64,000 nucleotides of DNA from Sphingomonas vulcanisoli. GTDB lineage: Bacteria; Pseudomonadota; Alphaproteobacteria; Sphingomonadales; Sphingomonadaceae. The stretch lies in contig NZ_JAAOZC010000009.1 of NCBI RefSeq assembly GCF_011761305.1, positions 1-64,000 on the forward strand, given 5' to 3'. Made by a program: the position numbers and the translations under genes. This document shows, piece after piece, positions 8,707 through 17,028 of the stretch (positions are counted from its first letter, which is position 1; every line of letters begins with the position of its first letter). Below the pieces are notes generated by a model. That model was not told where the DNA came from. It saw only the letters and a list, made by a program, of their open reading frames with translations, and made no database searches.

Positions 8707-8740
8707 TCCAGCAAATTGCCAAAATCGCCCTTTTGCTGGA
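8707..8740. promoter_or_regulatory. Inverted repeat before nucleotidyltransferase gene, candidate operator
   Basis: TCCAGCAAA (8707-8715) and TTTGCTGGA (8732-8740) are a perfect 9-bp inverted repeat separated by 16 bases, with partial symmetry extending outward. It ends 9 bases before the ATG at 8750, where it could block transcription or translation. It also follows the ABC transporter stop, but lacks a T-run, so an operator is more likely than a terminator. Confidence 0.5.
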
Positions 8741-8749
8741 TAAGAGCGT

Positions 8750-9748
8750 ATGGCGATCCGCCCTTTTAGCGATGAACAAGCGCGTGTGCTGGTCAATCTA
8801 CGCCAGCGATACGAAGGCTGGATCGCGGTCGAGCGAGAGATGATGGGCTTACCCTATGATCTGCGGCGCAAGCAGGTCGGCGGCCGATCCTATCTGTATG
8901 AAATCGCCGATCGCATCGGCAACGGCCGCAGCCTTGGTCCCTGGTCGCCTGAGAAGGAGGCGGTGCTCCGCGCCTATGACGAACGCAAAGCGCTGTTACG
9001 CGAACAGCGCGACGGCGGACGGGCGCGTATCGAGGAGACGGCTCGGCTCGCGCGCGCGTTGCGCACCCCTATGCTGGCCAGCGCCGCCGGACCGATCCTG
9101 CGGGAGGCGGATCGTCGCGGCCTGCTCGATGGCGCCCTGCTTGTCGTCGGCACAAATGCGATGGCGGCTTATGCCCTGGAGGCCAGTGCCAGCCTCCCCG
9201 ACGCGCCCGACGAAACCGAGGGTTTCGAGCTTGCTTGGACGGCGGCCGAGGCCATGGAGGCGCCTGCTATCGGTCCACTGCTCAAGGCGATCGATCCCAC
9301 TTACACGATGAACACGGAACGGACGTTCCAGGCGCGAAACGCCAAGGCTTATGAGGTCGAGCTGCTCGTTGCGCCGTCGCTGGTTCACACATTGCCGAAG
9401 CGCGATTGGCCTCGGCCTGTGCCCTTGCCCGAACAGGAATGGCTGCTGCTCGGTCGTGCTGTCGATCAGGTGGTGCCCTGCCGCGACGCGAGCGTCGCGC
9501 GCGTCGTCGCGCCCGATCCGCGCTGGTTCGCGCTGCAGAAGCTCTGGATGGCGGAGCAGGCGAAGCGCGATCCACTCAAGCGCAATAAGGATCGCATTCA
9601 GGGCCGAGAATTGCTGGACGCGGTGTGGCTGGCGATGCCTCATTATCCTTTGGATGCCGCTTTCGAAGACGACATTCCGGTCGAGCTCGAGGCCGCTTAT
9701 CGGGCATGGCATGCGCGTAGGCCGGACCGCGCCGCTCCGAACTGGTAG
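8750..9748 (+). CDS. Nucleotidyltransferase-fold protein (GSU2403 type)
   Basis: 332-aa soluble protein. An N-terminal helical part (residues about 1-100, highly charged) precedes a region with LLVVGTNAMAAYALEASA, which resembles the start of a nucleotidyltransferase fold in proteins annotated as GSU2403-like. The Asp pair expected in active nucleotidyltransferases is not clear: EGFELAWTAAE stands where the DxD-type strand would be, so activity is doubtful. It is a single gene with an operator-like repeat just upstream. Function unknown; the family name is given from recalled similarity. Confidence 0.6.
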   Translation: MAIRPFSDEQARVLVNLRQRYEGWIAVEREMMGLPYDLRRKQVGGRSYLYEIADRIGNGRSLGPWSPEKEAVLRAYDERKALLREQRDGGRARIEETARLARALRTPMLASAAGPILREADRRGLLDGALLVVGTNAMAAYALEASASLPDAPDETEGFELAWTAAEAMEAPAIGPLLKAIDPTYTMNTERTFQARNAKAYEVELLVAPSLVHTLPKRDWPRPVPLPEQEWLLLGRAVDQVVPCRDASVARVVAPDPRWFALQKLWMAEQAKRDPLKRNKDRIQGRELLDAVWLAMPHYPLDAAFEDDIPVELEAAYRAWHARRPDRAAPNW

Positions 9749-9761
9749 CAAGCATAGAAAT

Positions 9762-9785
9762 ACGGCGGAGCCGAAGCCCCGCCGT
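9762..9785. terminator. Hairpin between convergent genes, probable terminator
   Basis: ACGGCGG (9762-9768) and CCGCCGT (9779-9785) form a 7-bp stem after the stop of the nucleotidyltransferase gene, followed by CTGTTT, a weak T-run. The gene on the other side ends at 9811, so the hairpin may serve both. Confidence 0.5.
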
Positions 9786-9810
9786 CTGTTTCCTAACCGT
9801 GTTCAGCCGA

Positions 9811-10086
9811 TCAGTAAGGGCTGCTCTTGGTTTTGGTCTTGGTCTTCGTTTTGGTCGCGCCCGTCGGGCTGTTCGGATCGGGAGCCACGGTGGTCGTGGT
9901 CTGCGCCGTGCCGGTGGTGGCCGCGGGATCAGTCGGATCGGAGGTGTTCACCGTCGAGGTCGTGCTCGTCGTTGCCGGTACGCTCGGATCGGCAGGCTGG
10001 GTTGTGGTCTGCGTAGTCGTCGTCGATTGCGCGAGCGCGCCAGCGGGCAGCAGGGCGAACGTTGCTGCATATATCAGGGTACGCAT
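9811..10086 (-). CDS. Secreted Thr/Pro-rich low-complexity protein
   Basis: 91-aa protein with a clear Sec signal peptide (residues 1-20, ending ALAQ) followed by a tract of Thr, Ser, Pro and Asp and a tail of alternating Thr and Lys (TKTKTKTK). No folded domain is visible. It probably sits in the periplasm or cell envelope; the cationic tail could touch the outer surface or peptidoglycan. AGGAGA stands upstream of the ATG at 10086. It lies downstream of the paralogue array on the same strand but 91 bp away, so it may or may not be cotranscribed. Confidence 0.7.
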   Translation of the reverse strand: MRTLIYAATFALLPAGALAQSTTTTQTTTQPADPSVPATTSTTSTVNTSDPTDPAATTGTAQTTTTVAPDPNSPTGATKTKTKTKTKSSPY

Positions 10087-10177
10087 ATCAATCTCCTATC
10101 GTTATGGTCGGATGTGAAACGACCAACAGGAGACGGACGTGCCTCGCTCCGTCGCTGGAGTGGGGCAACTTGTGGAG

Positions 10178-11035
10178 TCAGGACGCTTCATCGCGCGCAG
10201 GGACTAGTGCATCCACGCCCTTGGTAGCTTCTGCCCAACGATAATATGCGTCGGCGATGTAAACCCGGAATTGGGTGGGATCGACTTCGATGTGGCGTGC
10301 CCGAGGCACGCAAAGATGCGCGCGCGCGATGATCGTAAAACCGATGCGGCTGGCATTTACAGAGCCCGGTTTACTAGCGATCAGATCGCTCGAAAGCTCA
10401 GGCTGGGCTTGGACCATGCAGGCCGCGATCTTGAAGTACGCAAGATCCTCGGGCCAGCGAAAGCGATTGCGGCCCTGCTCCACGGCGATGAAGCGGTTGA
10501 CCACCGGCTCGCTGTGCGTATCCGCCTTAGTGACCCGAACGTCCGCGGCATATTTCTTAATCGCATATTCGATCAGCGCGCCACGGTCATAAAATGCCGT
10601 TGGCGACCCAGACACCTGGCTATCGCTATTAGGCGTCCCCGCGTTGCTGTAACGCCCCAGGTCTGTGGGGTTTGCTAAGCCTAATTCGCTTCCCGCGATC
10701 CGGCAGGCCCTATTATGCATGACGAAAAGACCCTGCATGGTCGCAGTTGTCGTTTCGTTGGGCGGCCCTTCGACAATCGGCCACAGTGCCTTCGCATCGG
10801 GCCCAACGCAGCGCACGAAAATGTCGGCGCGGCTGTAGGCGTTGCTGGACTCAATCTGGAAGCTGCCCGGCACGCGGGGGTTCAATGTCGCCTTCGGATT
10901 GGGAGGGGCATCGGGGATACCGCGCACGGTGATCGGCGGGGCATTATCCGCATTGTTCGTGGATATCCGCTGCGCGCTGACGGGTAGCACCACGACAGCG
11001 ATGGAAAGAGGGAGAAAAAACAACGTGGGTTTCAT
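10178..11035 (-). CDS. Secreted protein of unknown function, array member A
   Basis: 285-aa protein with a signal peptide (residues 1 to about 22, ending PVSAQ). It is the last of four tandem paralogues. Shared landmarks are an ITVRG-type motif after the leader, NPRVPGSFQIES, CVGPDA, EGPPNE, YDRGALIEYAIKKYA, EQGRNRFRWPEDLAYFK, ACMVQAQPE and a C-terminal VDPTQFRVYIADAYYRWAEA. Several Cys are conserved among the copies, which suits an exported, disulfide-stabilised protein. GGAGG stands before the ATG, within the sequence near the end of the upstream gene. Not assigned to any family I know. This copy has lost the HxxCHxHY motif of its sisters. Confidence 0.72.
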   Translation of the reverse strand: MKPTLFFLPLSIAVVVLPVSAQRISTNNADNAPPITVRGIPDAPPNPKATLNPRVPGSFQIESSNAYSRADIFVRCVGPDAKALWPIVEGPPNETTTATMQGLFVMHNRACRIAGSELGLANPTDLGRYSNAGTPNSDSQVSGSPTAFYDRGALIEYAIKKYAADVRVTKADTHSEPVVNRFIAVEQGRNRFRWPEDLAYFKIAACMVQAQPELSSDLIASKPGSVNASRIGFTIIARAHLCVPRARHIEVDPTQFRVYIADAYYRWAEATKGVDALVPARDEAS

Positions 11036-11038
11036 CGC

Positions 11039-11848
11039 TTAACCTCCAGGAATGAGACTCTCCAACCCCTGCGACGCTTCCGCCCACCGGTAATAAGCAT
11101 CGAGGACGTAGATGCGAAACTGCGTAGGATCGACTTCGATCCGCTTGGCGTCCGGGCGGCAGGCGTGCGCACGCGCGATGATAGTCTTGCCGATCCTTTC
11201 CGATTGCGGGCTTCCGGGATCGCTCCGCATCATCTGCCCAGCGAGATCGGGCTCGGCTTGCACCATGCAGATCGCAACCTTGAAATAGGCAATGTCCTCC
11301 GGCCAACGATAGCGGTTGCGGCCTTGCTCTACGGCGTTGAAGCGGTCGATGATCGCCTGCTTGTGCGTATCGGAACGCTTCAGCTTCAGGTTGGGCTGAT
11401 AGGTGTTGAGCGCGTATTCCAGCATCGCGCCGCGATCGTAAAAGCCCTGCAGGCTGCGGCCGAGATCGACCGGATCGGGGTGATTCGAATAATCATAATG
11501 CTGATGACACTGGATATGCTTCTCTACGAAGCGGCCGAGCGTGAAGACGGTGGTTTGCTCATTGGGCGGCCCATCGAGAACGGAGCGGAGCGTGGCGGCA
11601 TCGGGCGGTGCGCAATGAACGAAGATGCTCGACTGATTGTAATTGGTGCGGCTTTCGATCTGCATATCCGCACGAATCCGCGGATTGGCAGCGATGGGAT
11701 TCTTGGACTCATCGGGCGTGCCGGTGACGACGATCGTCGGCGCCGGAGCCTGGGATGCGGCGGGCGGCGGCGCGGTTTGCTGAGCAGCGGCGGCATGCGC
11801 GAGCCCGAAAGCGGCAAGGAGGGGCACGAGGAATTGGCTCTTGGTCAT
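11039..11848 (-). CDS. Secreted protein of unknown function, array member B
   Basis: 269 aa from the ATG at 11848, with a signal peptide ending AAAAQ followed by a Pro/Ala stretch. The TIVVTG motif after the leader resembles the TonB-box-like start of some secreted sphingomonad proteins, though no plug or barrel follows. Landmarks: NPRIRADMQIES, HCAPPDA, DGPPNEQ, EKHIQCHQHYDYS, YDRGAMLEYALN, EQGRNRYRWPEDIAYFK, AICMVQAEPD, RAHACRPDAKRIEVDPTQF. GAAGGTGAG just upstream is a better ribosome site for ATG 11848 than for the GTG at 11854. The site overlaps the stop of the 49-codon remnant. Confidence 0.72.
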   Translation of the reverse strand: MTKSQFLVPLLAAFGLAHAAAAQQTAPPPAASQAPAPTIVVTGTPDESKNPIAANPRIRADMQIESRTNYNQSSIFVHCAPPDAATLRSVLDGPPNEQTTVFTLGRFVEKHIQCHQHYDYSNHPDPVDLGRSLQGFYDRGAMLEYALNTYQPNLKLKRSDTHKQAIIDRFNAVEQGRNRYRWPEDIAYFKVAICMVQAEPDLAGQMMRSDPGSPQSERIGKTIIARAHACRPDAKRIEVDPTQFRIYVLDAYYRWAEASQGLESLIPGG

Positions 11849-11850
11849 TC

Positions 11851-12000
11851 TCACCTTCCGGGAACGAGGTGCTCGACGCTTCTCCGCTGCCTCCAGTCAG
11901 CGATAAAAGCATCGTGGATATAGGCATGAAATTTGGCAGGATCGACCCAAATCCGGCGAGACGTCCGAGCATGGGAGCGCAGGGCCGGCGCTTCGGCCAT
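11851..12000 (-). pseudogene. 49-codon remnant of a fifth array paralogue
   Basis: An open frame of 49 codons runs from an ATG at 12000, overlapping the TGA of member C (TGATG), to a TGA at 11851 inside the ribosome site of member B. Its product keeps the C-terminal signature of the family: RRIWVDPAKFHAYIHDAF, then W, RSVEHLVPG, matching RIxVDPxQFRxYxxDA, W and VESLIP in the neighbours. The N-terminal four fifths, including the signal peptide, are gone. It is either a dying gene left by deletion within the array or a short peptide kept for translational coupling between C and B. Confidence 0.75.
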
Positions 12001-12851
12001 CAGCTCGCGGGGATCAGACTTTCAACGTCGCGCGCTGCTTCCACCCAGCGATACAGCGCATCGGTGACGTAGACGCGAAACTGGACAGGATCGACCTGGA
12101 TGCGGTTGGCGCCCGGAACGCATTCGCGCGCGCGGGACAGCATGTTGAAGCCCAACTTAGCCGATTGGTTGGATCCGGTCGGCGTATGGATCATCTGTGT
12201 GGCGAGATCAGGTTCGGCTTGCACCATGCAGATCGCCACCTTGAAATATCGCAGATCCTCCGGCCAGCGGTAGCGGTTGCGCGCCCGCTCCGTGTTGTTG
12301 AAGCGCTCTATCACGGCATCGTCATGCGTTTCTGCCTTGGTCAGGCCGATGTCCGGCGCGTAGGTCTTTATCGCATAATCCAGCATCGCGGCGCGATCGA
12401 AGAAGCCCTGGTAGCTTCGGCCAAGGCTTTGCGCGTCCTTATCGGTGGCGAACTCCTTGGGCATCAGGCTCGGGCCGAAGCCCGAAGAGCCGGTGAACGC
12501 GGATGCATTGTAATGCTGGTGGCAGTTCAAATGTTGCTCAACGAACTCGCCCTGCCTGGTGATCGTATCGGCGGCGTTGGGCGGGCCTTCGATGACTTGC
12601 CGCAGCAGCGCGGCGCTGGGCCTGGCGCAGGTCAGGAAAATCTCCGACTCGCTGAGTTCGTTGTGCGATTCGATCTGGTAGCCGCCGGGGACGCGCGGGT
12701 TGCGCGTGAATTTGGCGATATCCTTTGCCTCCTTTTCACCCTTGACGATGATGTCGGGGCCTTGGGAGGCTTTGGAGTCCTGCGCCGGCGCGCCCTGAGA
12801 ACAAGCAATGACCACTAGGCCGGCGATAAAAACATGCAAACGGGGCATCAT
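12000..12851 (-). CDS. Secreted protein of unknown function, array member C
   Basis: 283 aa from the ATG at 12851, which overlaps the stop of member D as ATGA; a second ATG at 12848 is equally placed for the GGGAAG site. The leader (MPRLHVFIAGLVVIACSQG) has a Cys near its end, but the Ala-Pro-Ala-Gln junction after it suggests ordinary signal peptidase cleavage rather than a lipoprotein. Family landmarks are present: DIIVKGEKEAKDIAKF, NPRVPGGYQIES, ARPSAALLRQVIEGPPN, EQHLNCHQHYN, FDRAAMLDYAIKTYAPD, RARNRYRWPEDLRYFK, CMVQAEPD, RARECVPGANRIQVDP. Closest in feel to member D. Function unknown. Confidence 0.72.
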   Translation of the reverse strand: MMPRLHVFIAGLVVIACSQGAPAQDSKASQGPDIIVKGEKEAKDIAKFTRNPRVPGGYQIESHNELSESEIFLTCARPSAALLRQVIEGPPNAADTITRQGEFVEQHLNCHQHYNASAFTGSSGFGPSLMPKEFATDKDAQSLGRSYQGFFDRAAMLDYAIKTYAPDIGLTKAETHDDAVIERFNNTERARNRYRWPEDLRYFKVAICMVQAEPDLATQMIHTPTGSNQSAKLGFNMLSRARECVPGANRIQVDPVQFRVYVTDALYRWVEAARDVESLIPAS

Positions 12852-13750
12852 TCTTCCCAAACGCTGGGGATCAGGCTGTCGACGCCGCGCGCCGCCTCCA
12901 CCCAACGGTAGAGCGCCTCGACGACGTAGATCCGGAACTGGTTGGGCTCGACCTGAATACGCTTGGCGCCCGGCACGCAGCCGCGCGCGCGGGATAGCAA
13001 TGTGTAGCCGAGGCTGTTCGACTCTGCTGAGTTAGGCTTCGTATGTGCGATCCGGCTGGCGATGCCCGGCTCCGCGTGGACCATGCAGACGGCGGTCTTG
13101 AAATAATCGAGATCGGTGGAATCGCGGAAGCGATTTCGCCCTTGTTCGATGGCCATGAAGCGAGAGACGACCGCATCATCATGCGTCTGTGACTTGGTCA
13201 AGCTGATGTCCGGCGCATAGGTGGCGATCGCATAATCGCGCAAGGCGCCGCGATCGTAGAGACCCTGAAGCCCGCGCGCGAGCTCTTGGCGATCAGGGTG
13301 GACGGTGTTTTCGACGCCAATCCGCTGATCGCTCGTGTTGCCGCTACTATTCAAATCGGTAGCGCTTGAACCGATCATTCGCCCCTGGATCGTGGGCCCC
13401 AGGCTCGTCTCCCCGCCCGCGCCCGCATATAGCAGATGGCAGGTGATATGCCGTTCGACGAAATCGCCCTGTGCCGAGATGGTGTGGGCGTCATTGGGCG
13501 GCCCCTCAAGGATGGTACGCAAGGTAGCGGCATCGGGCTTGGCGCATTTGGTGAAGATCTGCGCCTGGCTCATGTTGCGCTGCGCTTCGAGCTGAAAGGC
13601 ACCGGGCAGCCGCGGGTTGGCCGTGAAGCGCGCGATGTCCGCAGCCTCTTTCTGCCCCTCGACGACAATGTCCGGCGCGGGCTTCTGGATAGTCTGCGCC
13701 GCCGCCGTGGCCGCCCCGGCGATCAAGACAAGATATGCAAAGCGAACCAT
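12848..13750 (-). CDS. Secreted protein of unknown function, array member D
   Basis: 300 aa and the first gene of the array, preceded by GGAGAG. Signal peptide residues 1-19 (MVRFAYLVLIAGAATAAAQ). It shares the family core and also carries an insertion between ERHITCHLLYAGAG and the YDRGAL block (residues about 115-160, rich in Gly, Ser, Asn) that makes it the longest copy. The conserved Cys, a CHxxY-type motif, and the C-terminal RIQVEPNQFRIYVVEALYRW point to a small folded periplasmic or surface protein. The upstream ester hydrolase gene lies only 30 bp away on the same strand and may be in the same transcript. Confidence 0.72.
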   Translation of the reverse strand: MVRFAYLVLIAGAATAAAQTIQKPAPDIVVEGQKEAADIARFTANPRLPGAFQLEAQRNMSQAQIFTKCAKPDAATLRTILEGPPNDAHTISAQGDFVERHITCHLLYAGAGGETSLGPTIQGRMIGSSATDLNSSGNTSDQRIGVENTVHPDRQELARGLQGLYDRGALRDYAIATYAPDISLTKSQTHDDAVVSRFMAIEQGRNRFRDSTDLDYFKTAVCMVHAEPGIASRIAHTKPNSAESNSLGYTLLSRARGCVPGAKRIQVEPNQFRIYVVEALYRWVEAARGVDSLIPSVWEE

Positions 13751-13780
13751 GTGATCTCTCCGTTGGGGACCGAAGAAAGT

Positions 13781-15694
13781 TTATTGTACACTCTCCACAA
13801 CGGGCAGCCAAACCGCGCTCGCCGCGGCGGGGCTGCGCGATATGGTCATCGTCGCGGTCTTGTAATCGGACGCCTTGGCGAAGAAGATGTTCGGGACATA
13901 GGTCTGCGGGTTGCGATCGTAGAGCGGGAACCAGCTCGACTGGATCTGGACCATGATGCGGTGCCCCGGCTGGAAGACGTGGTTCGCCATCGGCAGGCGG
14001 AATTTATATTTCTCCACCTTGCCCGCCGGGATCGGGCTCGGATGTTCGAAGCTTGTGCGATAGCGGCCGCGGAAGATGTCCATCGCGATCGGCAGCTGAT
14101 AGCCGGCCATCTCGGGCGTCGAGGGCGTTTCGGGCGGATAGACGTCGATCAGCTTGACCACCCAATCGGCATCGCTGCCGGTGGTGGCAGCGAAAATGTC
14201 CGCGATCACCTGCCCCGAGAGCTTCACCGGGGCGGTCAGCACCGGCGTTTGATAAGCAAGCACGTCGGGGCGGGTTGAGACGTTGCGCTGATCGGTGGTC
14301 AGCCAGGTCGTCCACTGGTCGCGGCCACCCACGGGCCTCGGCACGTAGGGGATCGGCTTGGCGGGATCGGAGACGTAGCTGTCCCCGCCCTTGCTCGCGG
14401 GCTTGTCGAACGAGAGGCCGAAGCCGGTTTGCAGGTAGAGTGGCTTGAGTGGCAGCTGGCAGCCTTTGGGGCAGGCCAGCGGCCAATCGGCGAACTTCTC
14501 CCAGTGATTGAGACCGGGATTGTAGATCAGCGCCTTGGGCGGCTCAAACGCGGGTGCGCCGTCCTTCAGATAAGCGTTGAAGAAGGGCAGCAGATAATCG
14601 CGCCGCCACTCAGTGGCGGTATCGCCGTTGAACTTGAGCACGCCGAGGCTGGAGCCGTCATAATTGGCGCCGCTGTGCCGCCACGGGCCCATCACCATAT
14701 AATTCGTCGCGCCATGGCCCGCGGCCTTGAGCGCTTCATAGCTGTGGATCGCGCCCCACATATCCTCCTGATCCCACAGCCCCTGCTCCCACATCGTGGG
14801 GACGGTGGAGGGATGTTTGACGATCAGATCCTCCAGCGCCTGCCCCTGCCAGTAAGCGTCATAGGTCGGGTGCTGCGAAACGCGCTTCCACATGCCCGTC
14901 TGATCGACGCCGTGCGCGTGCGCGAAATCGCCGTTCGAGCTGTAGGCCAGGTAAGCATCATATTGATCGGCGTTTGAGGTGATGAGATCGTCCCCTCCCT
15001 TCCGCGATCCCTCCTGGCTGACGAAATAGCTGTCGTTCCCGCCCTGGCGGTACGCGCCATAATGAAAGAAATCGTCGCCCATCCAGCCGTTGACCATCGG
15101 GCTCTCGGGCGCCGCGACCTTGAGCGCCGGGTGCGGATCGAGCAGCGCCATGACGACGGTGAAACCCTCATAGCTTGAGCCGAGCATGCCAACCTTGCCG
15201 TTCGATTCGGGCACATTCTTCACCAGCCAGTCGATCGTATCCCAGGCATCGGTGGTGTGATCGGTCTTGGTGGGGTTGAGGGCCCCTCGCACCGGGCGCG
15301 TCATCTCATAATCGCCCTCCGATCCATATTTGCCGCGGATATCCTGGAAGACGCGGATGTAGCCCGCCTGCACGAACACCTCGTCGCCCTGCGCGAGCAG
15401 CGACAGCATAGAGTTGCTTGCCTTCCGCTCCGCGCGCTTGTCGGCATTATAGGGCGTGCGGGTGAGCAGCATCGGGGCGCCGTGCGCGCCCTTGGGGATG
15501 ACGATCACGGTGTGCAGCTTCACGCCGTCGCGCATCGGGATATCGACCTTGCGCTTGATATAATCGTTGGCCTCGGTCGGCTGTTCGAACTTGGCCGGGA
15601 TATCGTTGGGCGGACTCGTCACGGGCTGGCCCGTGGCGGCGAGTGCGGTGGTGGCGAACAGGGCTGCCAGGATGGCGAGGGGGGCTTTGCTCAT
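13781..15694 (-). CDS. Alpha-amino acid ester hydrolase (CocE/NonD-type)
   Basis: Exported serine hydrolase that acts on esters of alpha-amino acids and, in characterised relatives, makes or breaks beta-lactam side chains. 637 aa from the ATG at 15694, with a signal peptide ending LAATG. The nucleophile is Ser174 in GSSYEGF, the acid probably Asp308 in GLWDQEDMW, the base His340 in GPWRHSG; these sit almost exactly where I recall the triad of the Xanthomonas citri enzyme (Ser174, Asp307, His340). MGDDFFHYGAYRQ and a C-terminal jelly-roll complete the X-Pro dipeptidyl-peptidase-like architecture. No strong ribosome site precedes the start. The natural substrate is unknown. Confidence 0.85.
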   Translation of the reverse strand: MSKAPLAILAALFATTALAATGQPVTSPPNDIPAKFEQPTEANDYIKRKVDIPMRDGVKLHTVIVIPKGAHGAPMLLTRTPYNADKRAERKASNSMLSLLAQGDEVFVQAGYIRVFQDIRGKYGSEGDYEMTRPVRGALNPTKTDHTTDAWDTIDWLVKNVPESNGKVGMLGSSYEGFTVVMALLDPHPALKVAAPESPMVNGWMGDDFFHYGAYRQGGNDSYFVSQEGSRKGGDDLITSNADQYDAYLAYSSNGDFAHAHGVDQTGMWKRVSQHPTYDAYWQGQALEDLIVKHPSTVPTMWEQGLWDQEDMWGAIHSYEALKAAGHGATNYMVMGPWRHSGANYDGSSLGVLKFNGDTATEWRRDYLLPFFNAYLKDGAPAFEPPKALIYNPGLNHWEKFADWPLACPKGCQLPLKPLYLQTGFGLSFDKPASKGGDSYVSDPAKPIPYVPRPVGGRDQWTTWLTTDQRNVSTRPDVLAYQTPVLTAPVKLSGQVIADIFAATTGSDADWVVKLIDVYPPETPSTPEMAGYQLPIAMDIFRGRYRTSFEHPSPIPAGKVEKYKFRLPMANHVFQPGHRIMVQIQSSWFPLYDRNPQTYVPNIFFAKASDYKTATMTISRSPAAASAVWLPVVESVQ

Positions 15695-15763
15695 CGGGCA
15701 AGGAAAGTGCCAAATGCCTTGCGCCGTCAAGCGTCTTCGGGTGGCCCTAAACGCGAAGGAAAT

Positions 15764-15834
15764 CATTGAGGCGGAGATCCGCCGCCCTTTCGGGGGTAAT
15801 GGGGGGTGAAAAGAAAGCTCCCTCCGCCTCAATG
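15764..15834. repeat. 13-bp perfect inverted repeat in a 261-bp gap
   Basis: CATTGAGGCGGAG (15764-15776) and CTCCGCCTCAATG (15822-15834) are perfect inverted copies separated by 45 bases that include a CCCTTTCGGGGG mini-hairpin. The gap runs from the quinone oxidoreductase stop (15956) to the ester hydrolase start (15694), all on the minus strand. The repeat may be a terminator for the first, part of the promoter of the second, or a small palindromic insertion. Confidence 0.55.
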
Positions 15835-15955
15835 ACAAGCGCCACTATACATGACGAAATCATCGCAGATATTCGGGAAAATTACGGAGCCGAAATGTAA
15901 ATTTTCATTGTCGGCCATCCTTTGAAGGAAAGAAGGCGGCGATTGTTAGTAAGGC

Positions 15956-16957
15956 CTAATCCATCGTCAATATCGTTTTGCCGACATGGGCGCCGCTTTC
16001 GACGTTACGATGGGCGTCCGCTGCCTGCGCAAGCGGGAAGGTGCGATCGATGACCGGACGCAAGTCACCCGCAGCGACATAGGGCCACACCTTGGCGGCG
16101 ATCTCGGCGGTGAGCAGCGCCTTATACGCCGCTTCGCGTGCGCGCAGGGTCGATCCGGTCAGGTGGAGACGGCGGCGCATCACCTGCCAGATCGGGATCG
16201 TGGCATCGGGCCCCCGTTGCACGGCGATCGAGATGTGGCGGCCTTCGTCGGCCAGGCACTGAAGATTGCGCGCGACATAATCGCCGCCGACCATATCGAG
16301 CACCATTTCCACGCCCTTGCCGCCGGTCAGCGCCTCGATCTCAGCGACGAAGTCCTGGGCCTTATAGTCGATCGCATGCGCCGCGCCGATCTCCAGCGCG
16401 CGGGCGCATTTGTCCGCACCGCCGGCGGTGACGATTACTTTGAGATCGAACAGCTTGCCCAGCAGGATCGCCATCGTGCCGATGCCGCTCGTGCCGCCAT
16501 GGACGAGCAAAGTCTCCCCGGCCTGGGCATGGCCGCGATGGAAGACGTTGCCCCAAACGGTGAGCAAGGTTTCGGGCATCGCGCCGGCCTCGATCAGGCT
16601 TAACGCCTCTGGCACGGGCAGGCATTGCGCGGCCGGGGCGACCGCATATTCGGCATAGGCTCCGCCCGCGACCAGGGCGCAGACGTTGCTCCCCAGCAGG
16701 CTCGGGTCCGCGCCTTCGCCGAGCGCCACGACCTCGCCCGCCAGCTCCATGCCCAGGATCGATGTGGTGCCGGGCGGCGGCGGATATTTGCCCTCGCGCT
16801 GCATGATTTCCGGGCGATTGACGCCGGCGGCTGCCACACGAATCAGCACTTCGGCCGGGCCAGGACGCGGCACCGGCCGCTCGACGGGCACCAGCACCTC
16901 GGGCCCGCCCGGCTCGGCCGGATCGACGGCGATCATGGATTTCGGAAGATCGGCCAT
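15956..16957 (-). CDS. NAD(P)H-quinone oxidoreductase (zeta-crystallin/PIG3 type)
   Basis: 333-aa soluble oxidoreductase of the medium-chain dehydrogenase superfamily without zinc ligands. The N-terminal GroES-like half contains AAAGVNRPEIMQREGKYPPPPG, a motif of the PIG3/QOR group; the Rossmann half contains VHGGTSGIGTMAILLGK. It likely reduces quinones or enones with NADPH. ATG 16957 is chosen over the GTG at 16960. It diverges from the DUF1192 gene at 17029, a pairing I recall as frequent in alphaproteobacteria. Confidence 0.87.
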   Translation of the reverse strand: MADLPKSMIAVDPAEPGGPEVLVPVERPVPRPGPAEVLIRVAAAGVNRPEIMQREGKYPPPPGTTSILGMELAGEVVALGEGADPSLLGSNVCALVAGGAYAEYAVAPAAQCLPVPEALSLIEAGAMPETLLTVWGNVFHRGHAQAGETLLVHGGTSGIGTMAILLGKLFDLKVIVTAGGADKCARALEIGAAHAIDYKAQDFVAEIEALTGGKGVEMVLDMVGGDYVARNLQCLADEGRHISIAVQRGPDATIPIWQVMRRRLHLTGSTLRAREAAYKALLTAEIAAKVWPYVAAGDLRPVIDRTFPLAQAADAHRNVESGAHVGKTILTMD

Positions 16958-17028
16958 CACTTATCCCCAGGGAACCGCCGCAGCGCGGGCGCGCTTTATT
17001 GACAGGCGTCCTCTGAGGGTCAACGATC

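Noticed and set aside
11709-11972. Minus-strand frame of 87 codons over the remnant
   Set aside because: The family C-terminus is in another frame (11851-12000); this one runs into member B without similarity.
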